NCBI GenBank assembly: GCA_012932295.1
Contig: JAAONU010000004.1
Location: 7,759,030 to 7,823,029 of the forward strand
Length of the DNA: 64,000 bases
Reading direction: 5' to 3'
Source: Cyclina sinensis
Taxonomy: Eukaryota; Mollusca; Bivalvia; Venerida; Veneridae
Shown here: positions 23,401 through 36,217 of the stretch, piece by piece
Layout: every line of letters starts with the position of its first letter
How positions within the stretch are numbered: the first letter of the stretch is position 1
The notes under the pieces: generated by a model
The model's input: the letters and a program-made list of their open reading frames with translations, nothing else
Told to the model about the DNA's origin: nothing
Database searches by the model: none
Translations under genes and position numbers: made by a program

Positions 23401-26400
23401 TTCGATACTGATAAAGTGCGTGAGTGCCGCCATTAACTGAATACAAGTGCGCGTGACGTCAGTTACACACTTCTTTGAGAAAATCATCAGAAATTATAGA
23501 AAAGTTCTAATAACAGATTTGACAAAAATGAAGAAAAATAAATCTGTTGGACTTCTTGTGTATGATTTTTTTTTCGTTACAAATGAATGACTTTTTTAGC
23601 ACCAAGAAATGTTTAAAATAGTGAAAAAATGAGTTAAAAAACGTATAATATAAAACAACATAAAAAGCCCTAAAAAGTCTGTCTAAAAGCAAAACAAAAA
23701 CAGAAGTAATCTATTGCTCTGTGACATTTCATTGGATGTTATTTTTAAGCAGACACAAATTCCCGCTTAATGTACATGTCATCTGAAAATTGGGTAAATT
23801 TCCATCCAAGTCAAAAAACAGGTAACACAAGGACATCTGACTAAATTTGACTACACTAACATGACAAATGTAAATGACGTAATGATCTAGGAGCGCGTGG
23901 GGAAGTTTAACACAACATGTTATATGTTGTTAAGATATGCATCATTGGTATTTTAAAACTAATTATGGAAAAAATGGAATTTTTATCAACTGCCATGGTA
24001 TAAATTCAAACATTATATCGACACCAAAGCTTAATTTACTTGTAAAAATCGAACAGTAAACGCATGATTTTTTAATAAGTTTTTGTATTTTAAAACTGAT
24101 GTGCAAAATTGCGTATATATTAGCACGGTAATTCTGCATCACTCCTCTTACTTGAGGGATAAATCTACTTCCGGAAGTGCATAACTGACGCCACAGCCTC
24201 AGTCTCACCAGTCTCGCGAGATTAAAAATTGCGATAATGGCTGTGCCCTAGTTTCTTTGATTGCGCAATAAATTCTGATGCATAAACTTCCATTTCTCTT
24301 TGAAACGGTTGATTTCGATGTAAATTCTGTTATAATGCTACTATGTTAGGTATATTTAATTAATACAAACTGGCTGCTTACATACTTTCCATTCCTATCC
24401 ATTTAAGTATATGAAACTCCACCCAGCGATTATTTCCCTACATTAAAGTATATCTAACTCGATGCAGCTGTTACTTCCTTTTCGTGAAAGTAGTCAAACT
24501 TCTCAAACTTCATACTTTCCCTTTCATCAGAAGTGCCTTTTCACAGCGATCACTTCATTTTCATAACAGTAACTGAGGGGATCACTATCAATAAGATTGT
24601 TTTTGCGTAATTCATTTTTTTAACCAGACTACCGAAGTGTATAAACGGCCACGACATTATGTCTTGCACTTCTTAAAGATTTTAACATTGTCATGTAAAT
24701 AATAACTATTTTCTTTGCTATTTTTTTCCCAACAAATCCAAGATTAGAGAGCTGTCAAAAAAGAATAACAGATAAAAAATTGCATACTTGCCGAAAAAAA
24801 TGCGCGGCAAATTTTCTACTTGAGTTTAAACACATTTTGTTGCAATTAAATTGTCAAACACATATACAAATAGATAAACTCAAATATATACATATACGAT
24901 GCAAAAAGGTTGAGTCATAAGTTCTATCAACTTAGTTACTTGTTTCTGAAAAATCAGACTTTTTTCAAAGAGTTTTAATTTATTTTTATTTTGATAATAT
25001 ATATTTTTTGTACTAGTTATTATTGGCATTGCTGACTTAAAACACATGTTGAAAGCGCAATTTTCTTTTTGAAAATTTACACTCCTTGTGATAGTTTACG
25101 TCTTCGTTTAAAAAGACACCTTGCTAATCATTTTAATATAACTAATGTTATATGTAAATACCTTTTATGGAAACACAATAAGAAAAAAGAAGTTTTCAGG
25201 AGCTGAAATGGAGGCAGATATTAATGAAACCAGCAAATGAAAACAACCTGATTCTGACGTGCAGAAATCTCCATCGACGTTGGCAACTAGTAATAACGGA
25301 ATAATGTAAGACGCAGATGCCCCTTGGAACAATGGCAACCTAAAATTTTAAATGCATGAATAAAGATTTTCATGCCTCAGAGTTTAGCAAGCGTGAACGG
25401 CTGCCAGATGGAAGCAACCAGAAATTGTACAACAAGCGCTCTTAGATCTATCAGAATTTTCTTTTAACTGTCAGATGAAGATTTTGTACCATGATACCAA
25501 TATAAAGACAAGCTTTGGTACGTTTGCTCTTTCCTATAAAAGAAGGATAGTGATAATTTAAAGCTCTGGCAAATCCTAAGTGACAGCGCTAGCAGACATG
25601 CCATTGATGATACTGATGCATTTTCTTCGTGCGTATTTATAAACTAATGAAAGTCCATGGACAGAGTTAACATTCATTTTTCAGAATACACGCATTTAAC
25701 ATAGATTAGGTAGTCATTTTGTAGACAACATAGTGTATTTTTACCATTTTGTAGGTAAGGTCAGCAATTATCAAAACTGAAGCTATTACATTTGTATACA
25801 AAGGATTGAGTCTAAATAATGAATAAACAGATACCTTGTGCCGAAGAGATTCATAGCTACTGTAGTGACTCCGCTCATAAACAATGTAGAACTAAGTAGT
25901 CTTGCCTTGAACACGTTGTTTTCTGAGGCACACACCGCTTCTGCTACAAGAAGGGAGACAATCAGTTGTCCTGATAGTGACAGGAGCGCTTGCTGGAAAC
26001 AAATTTGAATATTACAGTGGGGTTTGTGGACACAGATATAAAGGTTATAAGAGCGCTTTATGGAAATAAATAAGTATGAAGGTAATAGGAGCGCTTTGTG
26101 GAAAGAGATTTGAATGTTATAGGAACGCTTTGTTGAAACATATATGAATGTTACAGGGGCGCTTTGTGGAAAAAGATATGAATATCACAGGAGCACTTTG
26201 TGGAAACTGATATGAATGTTACAGGGGTGTTTTGTGGAAACAGATATGATGGTTATAGGAGTGCTTTGTGGAAACAGATAGGAAGATTACAGGAGCGATT
26301 TGTGGGAACAGATAGTGAAGTGAAAAGGGGCCTTGTTTTGACGATGAAACAAACGAATGAAGAAATTTAGTTACAAGAAATTAAGAAAACAAAATCTCGT

Positions 26401-26814
26401 TCACTAGTTGATTAAACGTAGGTTGACTTGTTGTATACACTAAACCATGGTGGCCGTCAAACTGGTTTTTTTATTTAGACGGTGACATTCAAACATTAAC
26501 AGTAACCTAAATAAACTTCTATAGACGGGATAGCAAAAGTCCGAGGCCCCGCTTTGCTAGTACATGTACCTTTTCTATGGCCAAATATTTGCCAAATTAT
26601 TCTAAAAATGAAACAAATAAAATCATACCTGTAAAGCACATATTACAGTAATGTGTATAGGTGGTGTATTGTTTACTCCATATATAAGATATTTTTCAGC
26701 TTTTTTCTCTGTAACGATTTTTACAAAAGGCTCTTTTAACTCATCATTATTGCCATCAGAGCTACCAATGTCAACATGATTCTTTTCAAGTTCTCTATGG
26801 TTGTCTACAGACAT
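17405..26814 (-). CDS. SLC23A1-like: SLC23/NAT-family ascorbate-nucleobase transporter, copy B (complete)
   Basis: Twelve exons in transcript order: 26814-26629, 25992-25835, 25339-25248, 23115-23033, 22697-22516, 21838-21718, 20529-20373, 19877-19624, 19185-19021, 18751-18643, 18375-18280, 17616-17405 (TAA at 17407-17405). They sum to 1815 nt, 604 aa, the usual SLC23 size, and all phases agree. Exon 8 (residues about 327-411) carries SIGDYYAC, PPPPKHAVNRG and GNIGAIGVTK, the NAT signature region; exon 9 encodes the glycine-rich PVLGG segment; exon 12 encodes the hydrophilic cytosolic tail. In human SVCTs the first membrane segment has QH and the signature starts with PN; here they read QQ (62-63, across the exon 1/2 junction) and GN (402-403). 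The family imports ascorbate or nucleobases at the plasma membrane; these changes leave the substrate open. It is a tandem paralogue of 1289-11276 and divergent from the oxidoreductase at 43997. No polyadenylation signal was identified. Confidence 0.94.
19440..19617 (-). mobile_element. Decayed SINE, intron 8 of transporter copy B
   Basis: Retains GGAGTAGCAGGGATCAAACTCG, matching the B-box region of the SINE at 3742-4012, and abuts exon 8 at the same distance as the copy in gene A (2395-2607). Confidence 0.6.
19895..20135 (-). repeat. Minisatellite of exon 8 acceptor-edge copies, intron 7 of copy B
   Basis: Units near 19918, 19975, 20030 and 20088 repeat the exon 8 acceptor and first codons. 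The nearest decoy acceptor (AG at 19936-19935) would start the exon at 19934, exactly 57 nt upstream of the real start (19877), and the extension is open, adding 19 residues that end with another copy of the exon's own first residues (GQYGAFG). Confidence 0.82.
25981..26320 (-). repeat. 34-bp minisatellite of exon 2 acceptor-edge copies, intron 1 of copy B
   Basis: About nine units of roughly 34 bp with consensus TTACAGGAGCGCTTTGTGGAAACAGATATGAATG. The first half, ACAGGAGCGCTT, is the start of exon 2, followed by its polypyrimidine acceptor read in reverse. In most units the acceptor CAG is altered. Confidence 0.8.
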
Positions 26815-27169
26815 TTTTATTCTTTTCCGCTCAAATTTAGTAATAATTTGAAAAACTAAGAACTATATGTAATCATATATGTAATCTCATTATATTCAAT
26901 CTGACCATGTTCCCGCAGAGGTGAACATGTTATACAAAGAAAATAGAACAAGCCAAATAGATCTAGTGGAAGTGGAACACTGCTAAATCAACTTCACATC
27001 GAATCATGCTTTGTAATAAATTTGATATATTTATGACTTTAAAAAGTTATATCTTAAACCCATATGATATTCGTGGTCACGCTATGGGTTACTTTATTCT
27101 TCGTTCGGACTTGCAAGCAGGCATAATTAATACAATAGATTTACCTGTAAGGAGAACTTGTCGCACATG

Positions 27170-27420
27170 CTTACTTAGACATACACACTATTGACACAAA
27201 TTTGTGCAAAAATGAAGCGTCATGCAAAGTTCATTTTTACATGTACATTGTAGAAACACATAACCGTTTAAAAGATATTTCGTGCATGTTTCATTCGGAC
27301 ATATACACTGTTGACATAAACTCGTACAAGAAGGTTGCATGTTACATATTTAATTTATGCATGTACATTCTAGATACACATAACAAGTAAAAGGATGCTT
27401 CACGTATGTTTCACTTATAT
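27170..27420. repeat. Degenerate 57-bp minisatellite upstream of transporter copy B
   Basis: Repeats of ACATxTACATTGTAGAxACAC and CACTATTGACACAAA, the counterpart of 11545-12030. Units here are more diverged, so the copy A array has been homogenised or expanded since duplication. Confidence 0.65.
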
Positions 27421-27589
27421 ATTTACATTTGATGCCACACTCTTTTTTTGACTTAACTTTTACTAAATTTTAATTGTGACGTTTACAAGTCTAGGTAATC
27501 GGCATTTTATCGATAAACTAAATAGAGAGTTCTATTTATTTCATCAAAGCCAATTATTTATTCACACAAGAACGTTTTTAATTAAAGCG

Positions 27590-27815
27590 GAACAGTAACA
27601 AGATTCGTCAAAAATAATGTTCTAAGTCTGTCACACAATAAAAAGGAATATTTAAAAACAAGTATACACTGATAACATATACAGATTCGTCTGGAAAAAA
27701 AAAATATTGAAAACCATTCATGCACAATGAACATAAATTCTTCTGAGAATATTTGATAATTTGATTCACAATTAACGTTGATTCGTCTAAAAGAAACTGA
27801 AAACCAGTCATACAA
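27590..27815. repeat. Degenerate tandem repeat upstream of copy B
   Basis: Repeats of GATTCGTCxxxAAAxAATATTGAAAACCA, the counterpart of 12240-12560. Confidence 0.55.
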
Positions 27816-28293
27816 AAATTAACAAAGAATGAGTTATATGCTACTTCATCGGGAAAACGTTATTCATTAAAGTAGAAGCAAGCGTACTAATAATGCCCAC
27901 TTGTATAGCATTACAGCCCAAGCAAGAAATCGCAAATCACTGAATTCAAAACAACATTGTTTTTGTGTAGGTCTGTTTTCTGTACCGTTAGGAAGTAATA
28001 TTGATTCTAACACTAGGCTGAATCTGAGTGGACATTTTTTCAACCAACGGTTTAGTTATCTTTTTTAAGAAGCAATCCATCTAATGAGGAAATACTCACT
28101 CTGGTATAACAAGCAAAGAGACAAATGTCTCATTATCAGTATTTATTCGTCTTACTGTAAAAAGAACAGTTATACTGTTTTCTGTTTTTCTATTCCTCAT
28201 AATAAAAGCATATTTTTTTCCGAAAATGATATATAAGAAGTGCCCCCACTAAAAAAAAAAGAAAAAAAAGAAAGAACTACTGAAACATGGTAT

Positions 28294-28803
28294 TGTGATG
28301 GTTTAGAGCCGTGTTCAAACCCCAAAAAGGAAAACTCCGATATGTGGGTGCCTTCATAGACTATTTCAATAGACTACAAAGAGGTTGTTTATGCTTAAGA
28401 ACGAATGACTTATTTAAATAAGGATCTGCAGAAATTGAGTGAAACTGAGTATAATCAATGAAAGAAATTATTAAAAAGATTACTGTGTTAGTAATTGTTA
28501 ATAAAAGTAAACTTAATTCCATCCGCTCCATCTTGAGATCCAAGGCAAGAATCCGATTTCAGAAAATATATAAAGGCACTCCAATTAATTATTTAAAACA
28601 AAATTTAATCTTTAACTTCCTAACCACAAATAATAAAGTATAATAATGAAATAATAAAAAGTGTGTACACCTAAGTGCACAACTCAAAGCCTATATCCAG
28701 AAAGCCCCCGAAGAACGCCGGACAGGCAAGAACATGCAAATTACTGAGCGCCTAAGCACCCTAAATCCTCTCGACCAATCAGATTTTAGAACGTCTATTT
28801 TGG
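28294..28803 (-). repeat. Left (3') long terminal repeat
   Basis: Begins TGTGATGGTTTAGAGCCGTG (minus-strand end CA) and matches 38249-38778 throughout, apart from small indels. The repeat may extend further right (to about 28985), where the other copy is truncated. Confidence 0.75.
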
Positions 28804-30960
28804 CGCCAAAGGTTTCCGTGGTTAGCCGTTCGACTTCTACACCGAAAGAAAATAGATCCGAGCAGTCCACGCTGATTTCCAATAAAATATCCTTATTGGA
28901 TCGTCCCTTTGATTTAGTAGTTTCTAACCTAAACATTCCTGGTCCGGAAGTCGATCAAGTTTTAGACAAAACCAAGCATGCACTGTGACGTCAATGTTTA
29001 CAAAACACGAAGTAAATTAATTATGCATTTCATTATGAAAGGAAGAGACTCTCTCTATAAATTATGTCATCAAATATTTGAGAATGGTATATTTTTTCTT
29101 AAATATCTAGTTTGAATACATGCGTTTATTGCATCAGATGTCAATAGTTTTCGCGACCTGTCAAAAGTCTACCAAAGTTTACAAGCAGCTATCCTGGCAT
29201 ATCCTGAGTATTATATTACTTAATCAGGCTTATAAATGTGAAGCTTTACACTGTCTTAAACATTTATAAACTTAGCATATGTTTTAGAAAGAGTTCTACA
29301 TCAGGAAGGGGGACTATTCATATTACACTTTCCACATCCTAGTAAAAGTAATCCTCCGGAATAACAATCATAAGCACCTAGAAATAACTTAGGAAATGAA
29401 AAAGAAATGAAAGTCCATAGTCAATGTCATGCACACATATGCAAGCAACAATTTTACAATTGAAGAATATACATTTTTACAAAGTTTAGTACATGTGAAC
29501 ATTAGTAAATTCATACAAACAACTTATTTAATTCCATCTGAACAATGCTTATTAAAATATATAAATATTAACTGCTCTTTAGTCATTCTGAAGCAACCTC
29601 AATTCATTTGAAAAGTTTACAGTTTACCATTACATAACTTTAAATTTTCACTTTTACGCCCCATTCCTCCAACACTTTAATTGTTCCTTGTTTTCTGTTT
29701 TTGAAGTATGTTGCTTTTTATTTGTGCCAGTTTTCTATTATCTTCTGTGTTTTGTTAATCCTTCCTTTTTCTGATGATTTTAGTTTCTTGTTCATGTCAC
29801 TCTCAAAACACTCTTGTCTCTTTCCTCTTCTGCTGCTGTTTGATTGCTCTTTATGTTTGTTCGTAGTCTTTGTTAGGACGTTCACTACTCACTCATCTTC
29901 CTCAACGTTCTTTCTTCCTAGACCAGACTTCCCCCTCTTTCAACCTTTATTCAACATATCCAAACTGTCTTTTCTTACTTCAAACCCCTCTGCCCAATTC
30001 CTGAACTCTTTTCTTATAGAATAGGCTAACTCACTACCATGTGTGATGAGGCCTTAGTTACATTGGCGTAGTCGATGGGATTCACCGCAAAGTAAAGTCC
30101 AGCCTGACGGTAAAACATTTCCTTGCTTCTCGAGGCCTCATCAGTAAGAGCACTGCTCTTTACATGACTCTCCAGGTCTAAGGTCCTGGTAAGTGTCTTC
30201 TCTTTTCCGGGACATCAAGGGGTCATTACGGTCAGGCACCGATGAGCTCTAACCAATCAAATGCGACTTGAGTGCTACCCACGCGCGGAACATTGCAGGA
30301 CAAAGTCAACATGTTTCCATGTAAAGAATGTTTGATGTTAATTTTGTTAGTTATGCTTGTTACAGTTAGGACATACAATGAAAGATTTTAGTACATACAA
30401 AGAATAATAAAGGCTTGGCCACCCACAGGAGTTGGACGGAAACAACATCTGCTGTCCCGGGGAAAAATGCGCGAAAGCTTCTGTAGTCAAAACTACCTTT
30501 TCGATATTTTGTACTGGTCAAAGTTCTAAAAGTTCTTCATTTTACACATGTTGCCCGTTGAACACCCTTACTTTACACACTTATAGATATGTTCTCTGCT
30601 CATAACCTACATTTTTACATAAGTCAAAGTTCTATATATTGTATTACATAATATACGCTGTGATAAAAAACATATTTTCATTTATATTGTTTATTTACAC
30701 ACACATCCACAATACAAAGTTCAAGTCAGTGGATACGTTAACATGTTCTTGACGTGTCTATTATACGTTTAGTAACGTTGCCTTTTCTTGGGTACCCAAC
30801 TAGGAACCTTATTACCACAGTCTATCAATGTGATAAGGTTTTGGTGTGATAAGAGCATGCATCTCAAGAACACCATTTTACGCTGATGTCCCGCTGATGT
30901 CATATTGTTATGAATTGAACGTTATCGCTTTAGAAATAAAAAAGTGAGAAGAACTATTGT
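28804..30960. other. Retrotransposon 3' internal region, no recognisable protein
   Basis: Here the integrase core would be expected but no catalytic motif was recognised. A short inverted repeat (GATGAGGCCT and AGGCCTCATC) lies near 30048-30150. The plus-strand open frame at 29701-30024 is a low-complexity Phe/Ser/Leu translation and is not supported as a gene. Confidence 0.4.
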
Positions 30961-30968
30961 CAATAATC

Positions 30969-32200
30969 ATGGAAGAAAACTCGCCAAAAATGACGACGTC
31001 AGACGTTTTGGCGGAGCAGCGTGTGCTAGTAAAATTCTGCATGGAGCTTGGGAAAACGCCTGGAGAGACGATGGAATTTAACAATTCAAACGGTAGTGGC
31101 AAAGTGTTTCTCGCGCTCTTGTAAACAAATGGTACAAGCGATTTCATGATGGTAGAGTTGAAACTACAGATACTTCAGGAAGACCAAGTATTATTAATGA
31201 GAAATCCTTAACGTTGGACCGGCGCCTTACAGTAAGAGATATTTTTGAACAATGTGATATTTCAAAGACAACTGTGCATAAAATTCTCAATGAAAACTTT
31301 GGAATGGAGCGTGTTTGTGCACGTTGGGTCCCCAGATTACTTTCCGGTGATAATGAAGAGGCACGTGTTAGAGCAGCAAAATCATTTCTTCGCAAATGGA
31401 AAAGGGGCGGTGATGCATTTTGGGACAGAATTATTACAACTGATGAATCATGGTTTCATTATTTTGAGCCGCAAACAGCAGTCTAGCGTATGGAAGCATA
31501 AAGACTCTCCGCCACCAAAGAAAGCCAAAGTTACGGAGCCAATGGGAAAGCACATGTTTATTCTATTTATGGATAGACACCGTATGATCCTCACCCACGC
31601 CGTACCCCACGGGACCACTGTTAATGCAAATGCAGACTACTACTCAAAGGTAATTGTGGTTTTTATTTCCTGTTAATTAAACTTTAGCATACACATAATT
31701 ATAAATTAAATTATTGTAATATTAACTGCACGTGTGTAATGCCTTAAAATGTAAAGACGCAAGTAGGTTTGAAATGCTATTTTCAGGTCCAAAGGAGAGA
31801 CCTCACTCAGGCTCTACGGAAGAAAAGACCCGCACTTTCAGAGAATTTGGAGAATGTGATACTTTATCAGGACAATGCCCCTGCGCATACGGCTGCAACT
31901 ACTTCGCTAGAAGTTCAGTTACTGGAGTTTGAGACTCTGCTGCATGCACCATAAAGTCCGGACTTAGCGCCGATGGATTTCGCCGTGTTCCCATTGATAA
32001 GGTCGCAACTCAGAGGTATAAAATTCAGGAATTTCACTGAACTAAGAACAACAACACTACGCATTATTTCTGGAATTGAGAGTGACTGGTATTCAAAGGT
32101 GTATGACAAATGGGTTGATAGACAGAGGAAATGTGTGGGATGCAACGGTAAATAGTTTAAGAAAGAAGAACGGCGGTTCAACTCCGACGTCACATTTTAG
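30969..32200 (+). mobile_element. Mariner-type transposase remnant with an intron
   Basis: The start at 30969 is followed, with frameshifts, by helix-turn-helix segments (SIIxEK...TVRDIFEQCDISKTTVHKIL), then TDESWFHYF (first catalytic Asp), YQDNAPAH (second) and SPDLAPMDF (third Asp, 34 residues after the second: DD34D, mariner type). The coding frame is continuous across a canonical GT..AG gap of 137 nt (31650-31786): YYSK joins to VQRRDLTQALRKKRP. A TAA replaces the usual Tyr before SPDLAP, and the frame shifts near 31480. It lies inside the retrotransposon and abuts its truncated integrase. Terminal inverted repeats were not found. Confidence 0.83.
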
Positions 32201-32229
32201 TAAGTAAATTCACGACGTAACGTCATGGC

Positions 32230-35200
32230 GTGCTCCACACACCTCTACATTCCTTTGCATAAACCTGTGCCGTTTCATTGTTTAAGAACGGAAAATTTGA
32301 AATTTTGTAGCATCGATCATAGAAAATTGTTGAGTGATTGGAGAAAGTTTCTTTTAATTCTAATGCGAAATACTCGTATTAAAGCAGGTGTCTACGAACA
32401 TTCCGGACGACCCTCGTACTGTCCGAGAGGTGCTTTGTTTGCTGTTCTTGATAATCTTGCTGCTGCACATTCGTCACGTCCTAGACAATATCTCTTACCA
32501 TGTCTAGCATCCCTATCCAAAAGAATGCTTGTCTGATCTTTCCAAGTGTTTTCTCTACACCGAGATGCCCACTGTGTGTTGTGGTGATATCTTATAACAT
32601 CGTGTTGTCTATCCTTTGGCGTTACCAGTTAATAAATTTGATCTCCGTCGTCTGTTTTGAATCGCCGGAAGAGCAGATTTCCGACTATTTCCAGTCGGTC
32701 CTATTGCCGCCATAATGTTTTCAGGTAAGAGGAACAAGCAGAAATTTCTGTCCAACCTGATCTCTGTTTACCATCCTGCAAGTCCATTTTGATCTTGGCT
32801 ATATGTATATCTTGAATCTGGCTTGTTGATAAACTCAATAGTGTCACACCCATCTAAGAGAAAGTGATTGTTTGACCATGCAGATGATGCATCCTGCGTC
32901 TAACTTCTGGTAGAAACTCTTCCAGATGCTCTTCCTTGCATTCATCTGACGTCTTGTTATTTTTCTCAAAGTCATTCTGTATCTCTTGTTGGTGTTTGCA
33001 CCATTTACATGGCCTTCTCGAGAGCGCATCGGCATGTGCATTGCTCTTCCCGTTTCGGTGTACAACGGTCAGATTATAGGTTTTTAATTCTTGCAGCCAT
33101 CTAGCGACTTGTCCAGTTGGAACTTTAAGTGAACTCATATAACTGACGGGTGCATTATCAGTCCTTAAAAGTACATCCTGGCCTTATAAATAAATTTGAA
33201 AGTGTTTCAAAACCGTTACGACTGCTAGCAGTTCGTTTCTGGTAACACAATAAGACCGTTCGTGCACGTTCATAGCATTGCTCATGTAAGCTTATACCGT
33301 GTCTTTACCATCTTGCATTTGGTTTAGCACAACTCCAGATGTAATATCGGAAATATCGGTATCGAGTATGAATTCCAAGCCAAATAGATAGTTTCATAAT
33401 TGATAAATTGACCGCCGCCATTATGAATATCGCGTAACCGTCCGCCATTAAAGGACTGCTAAACCTCGCTGTGATGGTTATAAGTTCCATATAAATCTGC
33501 AAAGTTTATTACATTTCAAGCTGACATACTGCCTTATATCGCGTGCATTTTGTTGCAGAATAAATATCATTTTATTGTATTATTATTACTTTTTTGTATG
33601 TTTTATTTCTGACTTGAACATATCATTAACTTGAAAAATTTAACACATGAAAGGCTGTGAAAAAAAGACCATGGACTGTTAAAAGTGGAAGCTTGAGTTG
33701 TGTAAACCACATATCATATGTGTAAAACGCAAATAATATTGAAATCACTGTTTTCCTTCTCGAAATGTGAAACTATGATTTCAATTATTTAAACAACTCT
33801 GAAAGCTTACAAATTGGACAAAAAGACAAAAATAAACATCTCACTCATCAACCGTATGTTCACTCTATTCAAATTAAAACTTGTTTTATTCTTTGATACA
33901 GTTTCAAAGAATACTTGACAATAGATATACATTATTTAGCGCTTCTTTAATTATCAAACTGTCTTTTGGCTTTCGCGGTGTCCTGTGGTGAAGGAATGTG
34001 ATTACGTAATATATGGGTGACAAACTGTCTTTGTTTTGATAATTCACCGTTAATTGTCATTGTCGGTCTAGCTTGATCAGTCACAATAAAACACTGTAAT
34101 AACAAAATTTGCTCTTGAGAAAATGCCCGAACGCTATAAAACATGGTCTTTATTTGTTCCTGATTCTTTTATGAAATTTAAGAATATATATTCTTCCTTA
34201 CAAGCAAGATTTTCAAGTCCGTATGAAATTTTGAATCTGTTGGACCTTTTATTTTCTATTCTTTATTTCTTGCATTTGGGAAATCTGTTTTTGCAAAGTA
34301 TTGATATGTACAACGTGTGTGTTTATGTATGCAGAAAGAAAATAATAGCTGCAAGCCACACGTTTGTAAGATATTCTTTTACCTCTTATTTTTAACATTA
34401 TTGTTGTTGATATTTCTTGTAATACGGAAAACAAAGTTCTTATGACACCTATATAACTGCACTTTTTTTGGTCATATTTTTTAAAGATAGATACATGTAC
34501 TTTTTAAAGGCAGTATTTTCGTGAAATTCTTATAAAAATAAAAAGGATTAATCTACCAGAGAATATGACAAGACCTTTATTTCACAGTTCAATAGATTGA
34601 GATGTCAGCAAAAAATCGTTTACAAATATACCTTTTTTCAGTTAGAAGACCATAGGATAAATCTTTGCTGATAATAAATGCTTCATATGGTTTCTATGAA
34701 TCTGTTTCTCTAACATACAACGTCACAATCACATTACAGCTATAAAAATGGGACCTTTTCTAAGCTCCGCATTATCAAACTAATTCGATCTGCGCAGTCA
34801 CTTAATGGCGGACGCAAGGGAGGTAACTAGGGAGGTAATAATTCTGGAACGGTCTATACTGGATATGCAAGAACTGGCGTGGTGGTCAGTGCTCGTTTGA
34901 GCAGGTTGAATGACTCCTTACACTCGTCTGTCCAACTGAACCTAATGTTTTTCTCAAAGAGTTTGTGCAACGGTCTGGCTACATTCAAAAAGCCTCTAAC
35001 AAATTTTTTTATAATAAAAAGCTAACCCAAAAGATCTTAGCACTTCCTTGCTGTTCCTTGGTGTAGGCCATTCCTGCACAACCTTGATTTTCTCAGTGTC
35101 CGTTTCAGCGCCCTCCTCCGACAAGTCATGACCAAGAAAACGTACACATTTTTGGAAGAATACACTTTTTGACGGCTTCAGCTTGAGTCTTGCATACGAA

Positions 35201-36217
35201 GTTTTTCGAAGACACGCTGTAGACGAATTAAATATTGATCAACTGTCTCTCTATGGGTTATTATATCGTCCATATTAAGAAGTGATTCGACCCACTGAAT
35301 TCCTCTCAAAACCTTTTCCATTAGCCTTTGGAAGGTTGATAGTGAATTAACAAGCCCGAATGGCATGACTCAGAAATGAGATACGCCTTGGCTAATTTTC
35401 GAAAATGCAGTCTTCATTTTGTCTTCTTCCTGCCTTTCTATTTGCCAGAAACCACTACAGTGGTCCATGAAGTTGAACTACTTCGATCCAGAAAGAGAAT
35501 CAAGGCAATCATCTACTCTTGGTATGGAATACGCATCTTGAAGAGTCACCTCATTTAACTTCCGGTAATCTATGCAGAATCTAGTTGTTCCGTCCTTCTT
35601 CGATACAGGAACAACAGGAAGATACCAAGGGCTGTTTGAAAGTTTGATTATTCCATTGTCGAGCATTTTATTCACTTTCTCTGTTTCTATGTCACGTTTT
35701 CCAAAGGGCTGTCTTCTAACTGGTTGCAGTATGGGTGGGGAGATTCATGTGTTGATTTTGTGTTTCACCATATCTTGCATCCAAGGTCATCGAAGTTTTT
35801 CGAAACGACATCCCGATATTTGTAAAGCAACGGTGCAAATTTCTCCCTGTCACTTTCATCCAGCTGTTCTTTCCCTTTGTCAAACATTGACTTTATATGT
35901 TCCGGTAAAATATCTTGCCTGGATTTTCCCGGATCTTTGGTATCGCTGTATATTATTGCAGCACATGATTGAGCCTTCTCATTTTCAATATCCAGTTCTC
36001 CTGATTCTTCCTGTGTAGGATAGCATTGATCTATTTCTTGTACCCTTTTCAAAGTATACACTGCGTCACAATCATTCACCACTCTAATGAATGCTTTATT
36101 TCGATGAGGGTCTAAAAATCTATTAATTATCTTTACTTCAACTATTTTCTCCATCTTTGTCTCGCTTACAAACGCAACTTCGGGAAGCGTTTGGGGACTC
36201 GATATCCTCACTGGCAC
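32230..36217 (-). pseudogene. Retrotransposon pol remnant: protease region, reverse transcriptase, RNase H, integrase N-terminus
   Basis: Minus-strand order: a linker ending in LLYKYRDVVSKNFDDLG (36217-35765); reverse transcriptase palm with SKKDGTTRFCIDYRKLNEV (35675-35478), MPFGLVNSLSTFQRLM and the catalytic box reading NMDD in place of Y(M/L)DD (35366-35178); RNase H from about 33370 to 33060 with the family word GKSNAHADALSRRP (33080-33020); and a decayed integrase zinc-binding region (about 32560-32400). The integrase catalytic core is not seen. Several frames alternate through indels, and a 1.4 kb insert separates the reverse transcriptase thumb from RNase H. Confidence 0.82.
33438..34815. 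mobile_element. 1.4 kb insertion with inverted ends inside the retrotransposon
   Basis: CGTCCGCCATTAA (33438-33450) is matched by its reverse complement TTAATGGCGGACG (34803-34815). The interval falls between reverse transcriptase and RNase H coding segments that should be contiguous, so it is an insertion. No transposase recognised: probably a non-autonomous DNA element. Confidence 0.6.

Noticed and set aside
28804..28985. Coding segment on minus strand (28691-28936)
   Set aside because: Most of it lies in or beside the LTR, and the other LTR copy does not preserve the frame.
29701..30024. 107-codon plus-strand hydrophobic protein
   Set aside because: Low-complexity Phe/Leu/Ser translation of pyrimidine-rich DNA inside a retrotransposon, with no family features.
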